This document shows positions 14,038 through 19,200 of a DNA stretch of 19,200 nt, in pieces. Position 1 is the first letter of the stretch; every line of letters begins with the position of its first letter. The stretch lies in assembly GCA_040752295.1 (NCBI GenBank), contig JBFMFE010000241.1, positions 1 through 19,200 on the forward strand, in the 5' to 3' direction. This stretch comes from JBFMFE01 sp040752295. GTDB lineage: Bacteria; UBP15; UBA6099; JBFMBQ01. A program made the translations under genes and the position numbers. Below the pieces are notes generated by a model. That model saw only the letters and a program-made list of their open reading frames with translations. It was not told the DNA's origin and did no database searches.

Positions 14038-15501
14038 GTGGACAAAACAAAGCTCAAAAAGGCCGTCATTGTCGGCGCGGGCATATCGGGGCTGTCCACC
14101 GCCTACTACCTCCGCAAAAAGGCGGACGAGGCGGGCGTACCGGTCGAGATCGAAATCCTCGAAGCCGAAAACAGACCCGGCGGCAAGATCATCACGGACA
14201 GGGTGCACGGATTCATATGCGAGGGCGGACCCAACGGCTTTCTCGACAACCGCCCCTGGTGCATGGCGCTCGCAAAGGAGATCGGGCTGGGGGATGAACT
14301 CTACCCCGCGAACGCGGAGGCGGGGAAAAGATTCATAGTGCTCAGCGGGCGGCTGCAGGTCGTGCCGGAGTCGGCGCTGGCGTTCTTTTTCTCGCCGATA
14401 CTCTCGGTGAAAGGGAGGCTGCGAGTGCTCGCCGAGCCGTTCATGCCGCGGGGCGCCGAGGGCGCAGATGAGACGATAGGCGCGTTCGGGCGCAGGCGGA
14501 TCGGGGCGGAAGCGGTGGTGAAACTCCTCGACCCGATGGTTTCCGGGGTGTTCGCCGGGGACGTGGAGAAACTTAGCGCGGGGAGCTGTTTTCCGCGCAT
14601 AGTGGAGATGGAACATGAGCACGGCAGCCTCGTGCGCGCGATGCTGAAGCTCCGCAGGGAAGCGCGGGGGAAAAGCGCCGGCGGCGAGCCTGCTTCCGGG
14701 GCGCGGAAAGCCGGACCCGCCGGACCGGGGGGCACGCTCTATTCGTTCCGCGAGGGGGTGCACGCGATCGTCGAGCGGCTGGCGGAGAAGGCGGGGGACG
14801 CGCTGCGGACGTCGTGCCGCGTCGCGGCGGTCGAGACGGAGGAGGGAAGCGGCGGGGCAGGGGGGTTCGTCCTGAGATTCGAGAACGGCAGCGGGATGGC
14901 GCCGGCGCGCGCCGACGCGGTCGTGCTCGCCGCGCCCGCGTTCTCGACGCGCAGCATACTGAAGAACCTGAGCGGGGAAATCGCCGCCGAACTCGGGGAG
15001 ATTCCTTACGCGCCGATGGCTGTGGTGTGCACGGGGTTCGCGCGTGCGGCGGTGGGGCATCCACTTGACGGGTACGGGTTTCTGGCGCCGCGGCGCGAGG
15101 GCATGAGGCTGCTGGGAACGCTGTGGACGTCGAGCATATTCCCGAACCGCGCGCCCGGGGGGTCGGTCCTGCTTCGGAACATGACCGGCGGCGCTCACGA
15201 CCTGAGAACGCCTTTTCTGGACGACGCCGAACTGACCGCCGTCGTCCTCGAGGAATTGAAGCCGCTTTTAGGGATAACCGGCAAGCCGTCGTTCGTGAAG
15301 ATATACAGGTGGCGGAACGCGATTCCGCAATACGTCGTCGGGCACGGCGAGCGGCTCAGGCGGATGGAGAACATACTGGGCGCGCGGCATCCCGGACTTT
15401 TTCTCACGGGGAACGCCTACCGCGGGATAGCGATGAACGACTGCGTCGAAGACGCGGCGAAGACGGCGGAAAGAGTTCTGCGCTTCCTGACGGCGGAGTG
15501 A
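14038..15501 (+). CDS. hemY: HemY-type protoporphyrinogen/coproporphyrinogen oxidase
   Basis: This 487-residue FAD flavoprotein oxidises a porphyrinogen to porphyrin, the step next to ferrochelatase. The FAD dinucleotide motif is VIVGAGISGLSTAYYLR (about residues 9-25), followed by EILEAENRPGGKI (about 37-49) and the family block GFICEGGPNGFLDNRP. The mid-region has GVFAGDVEKLSAGSCFP, as in HemY. The C-terminal FAD loop reads GLFLTGNAYRGIAMNDCVED. The start is taken as GTG 14038, 31 bases after hemH. It lacks a Shine-Dalgarno (the upstream TTTTTCCCGCCC is pyrimidine-rich), yet the Rossmann strand begins within ten residues, so no later start is reasonable. A GCCGCG/CGCGGC hairpin at 15524-15540 lies just after the stop but lacks a T tract. 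HemG-type alternatives are excluded by the fold. Confidence 0.92.
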   Translation: MDKTKLKKAVIVGAGISGLSTAYYLRKKADEAGVPVEIEILEAENRPGGKIITDRVHGFICEGGPNGFLDNRPWCMALAKEIGLGDELYPANAEAGKRFIVLSGRLQVVPESALAFFFSPILSVKGRLRVLAEPFMPRGAEGADETIGAFGRRRIGAEAVVKLLDPMVSGVFAGDVEKLSAGSCFPRIVEMEHEHGSLVRAMLKLRREARGKSAGGEPASGARKAGPAGPGGTLYSFREGVHAIVERLAEKAGDALRTSCRVAAVETEEGSGGAGGFVLRFENGSGMAPARADAVVLAAPAFSTRSILKNLSGEIAAELGEIPYAPMAVVCTGFARAAVGHPLDGYGFLAPRREGMRLLGTLWTSSIFPNRAPGGSVLLRNMTGGAHDLRTPFLDDAELTAVVLEELKPLLGITGKPSFVKIYRWRNAIPQYVVGHGERLRRMENILGARHPGLFLTGNAYRGIAMNDCVEDAAKTAERVLRFLTAE

Positions 15502-15585
15502 TGCCGACAGGCGGTCCTCACGCGCCGCGAGCGCCGCGGCATGCAGGCGGGATTGACAGAAATCACCTTTGCCGGAAGGGAGGCG

Positions 15586-15606
15586 GCCTGCCTGCCGCAG
15601 GCAGGC
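15586..15606. repeat. GCCTGCCTG palindrome (9-bp stem)
   Basis: GCCTGCCTG (15586-15594) and CAGGCAGGC (15598-15606) pair perfectly across a CCG loop. There is no T run. Short palindromes of this CCTGCCTGCCG type are dispersed in many bacterial genomes. It lies in the gene-poor scrap zone after hemY. Confidence 0.7.
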
Positions 15607-15656
15607 GATCGCCGGCGGGCGGGGTCGAAAATGGAAAAATATTGGGGTGAGCAGCT

Positions 15657-15995
15657 ATGAAAATCACTTATGACAGAGAATCCGACACGCTTACGATGTC
15701 TTTCAGCGACGCAAAGATCGCCGAAAGCGACGAGTTGACGAAAGACATCATCGCGGAACCGGCGGATGAGAGTTCCTTCCGGGGAATTGTCGGGGCGCGT
15801 CCGCGAAGCAACCGACGCGCGCCGCGCGGGCACGGTCCGCTGCGACCTGCACCCGCGATGGAGCAACTCCGCCGCCAGGATCAGTTTCGACTCCATCCAC
15901 GGCAAAAGCCGACAGATTTATATCGTCGAACTCAAACCAAAAAATTAGTACGGATTTTTAACCTTGATCCCGGCGCAAAAAGTCCTTTACTTTGA
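15657..15995 (+). pseudogene. Truncated DUF2283-family gene
   Basis: The frame opens at ATG 15657 after a GGTGAG-type ribosome-binding site. Its first 34 or so residues (MKITYDRESDTLTMSFSDAK, IAESDELTKDIIAE) are the N-terminal strands of a DUF2283 protein, a small domain of about 50-70 residues with unknown function, often near toxin-antitoxin genes. The expected continuation (a YDxxGxxVGIEIL strand) is missing. After residue about 36 the frame becomes arginine-rich noise (ARPRSNRRAPRGHG) lying over a different coding remnant in another frame. The gene therefore appears cut and joined to unrelated DNA. If translated, the 112-residue product would have only the domain's first half. Confidence 0.6.
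15766..15948 (+). pseudogene. C-terminal remnant of a TolB/BNR-like beta-propeller protein
   Basis: In a different frame from the DUF2283 fragment, the DNA encodes CDLHPRWSNSAARISFDSIH followed by GKSRQIYIVELKPKN and a TAG stop. This matches the last propeller blade of TolB-like or oligogalacturonide-lyase-like proteins (pattern HPRWSxDGxRIxFDSxHxGxRQIYxVEL), except that the DG turn has become SNSAA. Upstream of about 15800 the frame loses that character. Only the tail of a larger gene is left, so this is a remnant and not a functional 60-residue gene. Confidence 0.5.
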
Positions 15996-16152
15996 TATTC
16001 CCAAAATTACGCTTTATCTACGAAGTTCTTATCCCGACGATTTGTTTTCCATTCATATTTTTTGAGTCAACGATGCGCTTTTCCCAATAAACCGGATTGT
16101 TCGTGGAACTCGATATGTCTGACCTGTCGGACCTTTTTGCGGACTCCTGGAG
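15949..16152. other. Gene-free stretch between remnant and glycosyltransferase gene
   Basis: This AT-richer stretch lies between the two stop codons. It contains a small palindrome, GACTCC-T-GGAGTC (16142-16154), that reaches into the end of the glycosyltransferase gene. I find no promoter, terminator with T tract or RNA gene in it. Confidence 0.45.
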
Positions 16153-17889
16153 TCAGGGGCTGGCGCGGAGGCGGTAAATCCTGATCTCGGGTCCGACCGT
16201 TTTGCCTTTCCGGGGCTTGAAGACTTTGACGAGTTCCGCTTCGCGTTCGAGCGCGCGGTAGAACTCGACCGTCTTCGGGTAGTGGCGCGGCTTCGCGAGG
16301 TAGCGGTCCCTTATGCCGCTGTTGCTGATGAGATACGCGTACCCGTTTTTCCCGTAATATCCCATGGGATGCGAGCCGAGGGAGAAGACGCCGTACAGGT
16401 AGTACTGCTTTTCCTTTTTCTCGAGGGCGAGGGAGAGGTATTTTTTGCCCGTCCCGGCGGAGGGCGCTCTTTTGTCGCCGAGGGCGGTGCCGACGACGTT
16501 GAACTTCTCGGCTTCGGGGACGATGTCTCCGGGTTCATAAGTCCTTGTTTCCGCGTCGAGGTGACTCTGGAGGTTTCCGGTGGGCTGGGGTCCGTGAAGT
16601 TCGAGGGCGATGCGCGAGCCTGCCGGGATGTTTTTCTCTATCCACTCCCTTGCGATGTTTTGTGTGAAGGGGAGGCTGAAGTGGCGATTGATTTCGTACA
16701 GCCGGGGCGAATTGAGCAGCGCGAGAGCGAGCGCGGCGGCGCCGGTTAACGCCGCCGCCCACGGTTTCCCGGGCGCCAGCCTCCGCGCGAAAGCCTCGAG
16801 CGCGCCGCCCGCCAAAACGCTCAGCGCGGGCGTTATCGGCAGCCAGTAGCGTTCGAAATTGTGACCCTCGTACCTGCCGAGGAAAAGGTAGTAGAAAAGC
16901 GCGAAGAACGCCACTGCTGCGCCGCCGCGGTTACCCGATAGCGCCGCCCAGACCAGACCGCATACCGACAGCGCTAAAACCGGCGCGCCGACGCCGCCGG
17001 CGAGATATTCGTGGATGATTCTCCACCACATGCTCGAGACGTCTTCCATGCCGAGCCAGTGCCCAGAGGCGACCGCCCTTGTCTGCGCTACGGCTGCGGC
17101 AAAGGCGCCGTAGTCGAAAACGTGGAAGGGACAGCCCGCGAAAAAGCCCGCATAGGCGGCTGCTCCCATGAGGTACGGGTTCGCGTTGAGGAAACAGCGT
17201 TTCCACTTCGCGCCCTCGCCCCGGGCGGCGTGGAGCAGGTGGAGTAGGACGAGCGCCGGCGCCGCAAGGATGCCCGTGTACTTCGCGGCGGCAGCCAGTC
17301 CGAGGGCGAACCCTGCGAGAAGATAATACTTCCGTGCGCCGGTTTCCATCATCAGCAAGCCGAAAAAGAGGGACAGCGTCATGAAGAAAGTGACCGGCAC
17401 GTCGGCGGTGACGAAGTGTGAATGGAGCGCGTTCATCGGCGATAGGAGGAAGAAAACGGCGGCGGCGAACGCGGCGTGTTTGCCGAAGAGCCTGCGGGCG
17501 GCGGCGAAGACGAGCAGCGCGGTGAGCATGGAAAGCGTCGCAGTCATCGCGCGTCCGATGATGTAAAAAGGAGATGGATCGAGAAAATACCGTATCGCGA
17601 AATCCGACGCCGAGGCGAAGGCGCCGGCGGCGAGTCCGATGACGAAATACACCGCGTACGCGGCGAAGAGCATGTACATGTAGAGCGTGGGGTAGAGGAA
17701 GAAGTGGGGGTTGAGGTCTCCCGTGCCGAACTTTATCGCGCGCGGCACGAAATGGGTTTCGTCAATGTTAAGCTCGGAGGGAAGTCCCCAGTCGAGCGCC
17801 CAGTACCGCGCGGCGGCGCCGGCGAGCACAGTGAGGGCGAGAACGACGTTAAGCGGCGCGCCGAGCGCGCGGTTATTGTCGTTGTTCAT
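16153..17889 (-). CDS. GT39-type membrane glycosyltransferase
   Basis: This 578-residue integral membrane protein has many hydrophobic helices through about residue 410, then a soluble C-terminal domain of about 170 residues. It resembles the GT39/PMT/ArnT superfamily, which moves a sugar from a polyprenyl-phosphate donor to protein or lipid on the outer side of the inner membrane. The catalytic-type acidic pair is in the first loop, LNIDETHFVPRA (Asp43-Glu44). Other family-like signs are HSHFVTADVPVTFFMTLSLF and the AAAAKYTGILAAPAL helix. The acceptor and donor are unknown. ATG 17889 overlaps the stop of the upstream methyltransferase as ATGA, so the two are translationally coupled. No terminator is evident after it. 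Confidence 0.85.
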   Translation of the reverse strand: MNNDNNRALGAPLNVVLALTVLAGAAARYWALDWGLPSELNIDETHFVPRAIKFGTGDLNPHFFLYPTLYMYMLFAAYAVYFVIGLAAGAFASASDFAIRYFLDPSPFYIIGRAMTATLSMLTALLVFAAARRLFGKHAAFAAAVFFLLSPMNALHSHFVTADVPVTFFMTLSLFFGLLMMETGARKYYLLAGFALGLAAAAKYTGILAAPALVLLHLLHAARGEGAKWKRCFLNANPYLMGAAAYAGFFAGCPFHVFDYGAFAAAVAQTRAVASGHWLGMEDVSSMWWRIIHEYLAGGVGAPVLALSVCGLVWAALSGNRGGAAVAFFALFYYLFLGRYEGHNFERYWLPITPALSVLAGGALEAFARRLAPGKPWAAALTGAAALALALLNSPRLYEINRHFSLPFTQNIAREWIEKNIPAGSRIALELHGPQPTGNLQSHLDAETRTYEPGDIVPEAEKFNVVGTALGDKRAPSAGTGKKYLSLALEKKEKQYYLYGVFSLGSHPMGYYGKNGYAYLISNSGIRDRYLAKPRHYPKTVEFYRALEREAELVKVFKPRKGKTVGPEIRIYRLRASP

Positions 17890-18809
17890 GGCGACTGCCG
17901 ACCGCCCGGCGGTTTCGGGGCGTTGTCCCTATGGGCGCGCTCCTCGCTGCCGTTTTTCTTTTCCGCGAATGCCTGAAACTCGCCCGTCCAGAATGTGAAC
18001 GTGGATTTGGAGAAGGGGCGTCCCCGGAAGAGGAAACCGAGGATTTTCGCGAGCGCGGGGGCGTCGGATGACAGGCGCCCGATCAGGTATTCCATGTTTA
18101 TGACCCTTCCGGTCGCGTCGGTTCTGATGGTTCTGAAACCCGCCTTGTCGAGCATCGCCGTGAGTGTCGCGGGTGTGAAATAGAAGAGGTGTTCCTGGGG
18201 CTTGTAATGGAACCATCGTTTTCCGAGGGTTCGCGCGAGCAGTCCCGCCGCGTTGGGTGTGTTGATGACGAGCAGACCGTCGTCCGTAAGGACCCGCCGC
18301 GCCTCCGTGAGAAGAGACGGCGGATCGGGGACGTGCTCGATCACGTCGTGCATGAAGACAACGTCGAACCATCCGGCGGGAAACCCGGATTCCTCGAGAA
18401 CGCCTGTGAAAACGTCGAGGTTGTAGTAGTTCCGCGCCACGCCGGACGCGAAGGGAGAGACGTCAACGCCGTGCACCTCCCATCCCCTGAACCGGGCGAC
18501 GTCCATGAACACGCCGGTGGCGCAGCCGACGTCTAAAAGCCTGCCGCCTTTCCTGTGCTTCTCCAGTTCCTCAATCCGCCTCGTGAAAAGATCGAAGTAC
18601 AGGTGCCTGTGACCCATGTAGTTTTCGTATCCGTACCCGAGCCTGTTGTAGTTGGAAAAATAATCCTCGGCGTAGAGATTAGCGATTTCCTTGATTTCCC
18701 TCGGGGCGTCAACGAACATGAGTCCGCAGGCAGTGCAGCGGAGAATGGGGATTCCCCGCTTCACGAGGAACGTCTTCGGGTTCTCGCCGCCGCACAGGCT
18801 GCATTTCAT
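17886..18809 (-). CDS. Class I SAM-dependent methyltransferase with N-terminal zinc ribbon
   Basis: This is a 308-residue soluble methyltransferase. A zinc-ribbon-like CxxC pair of pairs opens it (C3-C6 and C25-C28: CSLCGG, LRCTACGLMF). The SAM-binding motif I is LLDVGCATG (91-99), followed by acidic HGVDVSPFASG (113-123). The motif FMHDVIEHVPDP (about 152-163) is typical of Methyltransf_23/11-type enzymes, and WFHYKPQEHLFYFTPATLTA is the usual later block. Such enzymes are common in envelope-glycan clusters; the substrate is unknown. An open frame reaches 18923, but ATG 18809 begins the zinc ribbon directly and follows AAAAGAG. Translation couples to the glycosyltransferase through ATGA. It is divergent from a radical SAM gene. 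Confidence 0.88.
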   Translation of the reverse strand: MKCSLCGGENPKTFLVKRGIPILRCTACGLMFVDAPREIKEIANLYAEDYFSNYNRLGYGYENYMGHRHLYFDLFTRRIEELEKHRKGGRLLDVGCATGVFMDVARFRGWEVHGVDVSPFASGVARNYYNLDVFTGVLEESGFPAGWFDVVFMHDVIEHVPDPPSLLTEARRVLTDDGLLVINTPNAAGLLARTLGKRWFHYKPQEHLFYFTPATLTAMLDKAGFRTIRTDATGRVINMEYLIGRLSSDAPALAKILGFLFRGRPFSKSTFTFWTGEFQAFAEKKNGSEERAHRDNAPKPPGGRQSP

Positions 18810-18866
18810 CCGACGTGCTCTTTTCGCGCGCCGCGTGGAGTGATATGTAACGTAGCCGCCGCTGAA

Positions 18867-18872
18867 TATAAT
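18867..18872 (+). promoter_or_regulatory. -10 box for the radical SAM gene
   Basis: A perfect TATAAT lies in the divergent spacer. It ends 5 bases before an in-frame ATG at 18878 and about 120 bases before the preferred ATG at 18992. No good -35 is visible. Confidence 0.4.
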
Positions 18873-18991
18873 ATAAAATGCCGGATGGTAAATACAAATC
18901 GAGGAAAGCTCGCCTGCGCGCACTCCCGAACGGCGGAACCGCAGGGTTCGCCGCGGATGAACCGTCCAGCGGGACGAAGGGAAAAACGCCG

Positions 18992-19200
18992 ATGAACGTT
19001 GTGTTCGTTAAACCGCGGATGACGCTGGACGAGTTGTACCGCGAGCTTGGGAGCGCGGGCAGCGAACTTCCGCCGCTTGGACTGGCGACACTCGCGGCGT
19101 TCGTGCGCGGGAAGGGACACCGCGCCGTCATCATAGACGCCGCCGCGCTCAAGCTTTCGAGCGAGGAGACCGTGAGGCGGGTTATCGCCGCCGCGCCGGA
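18992..19200 (+). CDS. B12-binding radical SAM protein (N-terminal part, runs off the window)
   Basis: Only the first 69 codons are present and the frame is open to the end. The N-terminus MNVVFVKPRMTLDEL, then ELPPLGLATLAAFVRGKGH and RAVIIDAAALKLSSEE, is the opening of the cobalamin-binding domain that precedes the radical SAM core in this large family (PPLGLxxLAAxxRxxGHxVxxxD). The CxxxCxxC iron-sulfur motif would lie beyond the window. ATG 18992 has AAGGG about ten bases upstream. The same frame is open back to an ATG at 18878, but the extra 38 residues (PDGKYKSRKARLRALPNGG and onwards) are basic, low complexity and unlike the family. The neighbouring methyltransferase and glycosyltransferase suggest a lipid or glycan modification role. 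Confidence 0.8.
   Translation, partial: MNVVFVKPRMTLDELYRELGSAGSELPPLGLATLAAFVRGKGHRAVIIDAAALKLSSEETVRRVIAAAP

Noticed and set aside
14017..15198. Long minus-strand frame across hemY (393 residues)
   Set aside because: It is antisense to the clear HemY motifs, Arg/Pro-rich and without a recognisable domain.
1..19200. tRNA or rRNA genes
   Set aside because: I looked for conserved tRNA arm patterns (GGTTCGAATCC type) and rRNA blocks on both strands by eye and found none. A tRNAscan-SE and Infernal run would be decisive.

Overview
The window looks like a high-GC chromosome segment of an uncultured, flagellated diderm bacterium. It encodes a P-ring protein (FlgI), which implies an outer membrane. 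The codon use of the genuine genes is rich in G/C at third positions. Several features recall candidate phyla and PVC-like genomes: an intervening-sequence-type four-helix-bundle element, 'cacggaaacacgg' repeats that read as 'HGNTEARR', a DUF2283 remnant and a TolB/BNR-like C-terminal remnant. The phylum cannot be fixed from this window.

Layout. (1) 21-6468, plus strand: a late flagellar operon, flgI - flgJ-type rod-binding protein - [four-helix-bundle element] - flgN - flgK - flgL. The element is AT-richer than its surroundings. It is bounded by a perfect 23-bp inverted repeat and, outside that, a 10-bp direct repeat. It sits where flgM is often found, and no flgM, csrA or fliW is visible. 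(2) 6469-6778: a cluster of cacggaaacacgg-type repeats that seems to cut off a short reading frame after flgL. (3) 6779-8574: a secreted purple-acid-phosphatase-like enzyme on the minus strand, divergent from a decayed small gene, with a promoter on each side. (4) 8673-8770: a compact candidate small RNA gene with promoter, hairpin, exposed anti-Shine-Dalgarno CUCCUCCU and intrinsic terminator. (5) 8873-11899, minus strand: a winged-helix/multi-Fe-S protein, then an SDR epimerase translationally coupled to a Cys/His-rich protein of unknown function. (6) 12055-15501, plus strand: diacylglycerol/sphingosine-kinase-like gene, ferrochelatase (hemH) and HemY-type porphyrinogen oxidase, a lipid-kinase plus late-haem cluster. 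(7) 15502-16152: a scrap zone with a 9-bp-stem palindrome, a truncated DUF2283 gene and, in another frame, the C-terminal tail of a TolB/BNR-like protein. (8) 16153-18809, minus strand: a SAM methyltransferase with an N-terminal zinc ribbon, coupled by ATGA to a GT39-type membrane glycosyltransferase. (9) 18992 to the window end: the start of a B12-binding radical SAM protein, divergent from the methyltransferase.

How the genes work together. FlgI and the rod-binding protein build the basal body. FlgN is the chaperone for FlgK and FlgL, which join hook to filament. HemH and HemY carry out the last steps of haem synthesis. The methyltransferase, GT39 enzyme and radical SAM protein resemble an envelope glycan or lipid modification locus, but this is inferred from context only.

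The observations most worth following up are the mobile-looking four-helix element whose own ribosome-binding site lies in its inverted repeat, and the small RNA candidate carrying a perfect complement of AGGAGGA.
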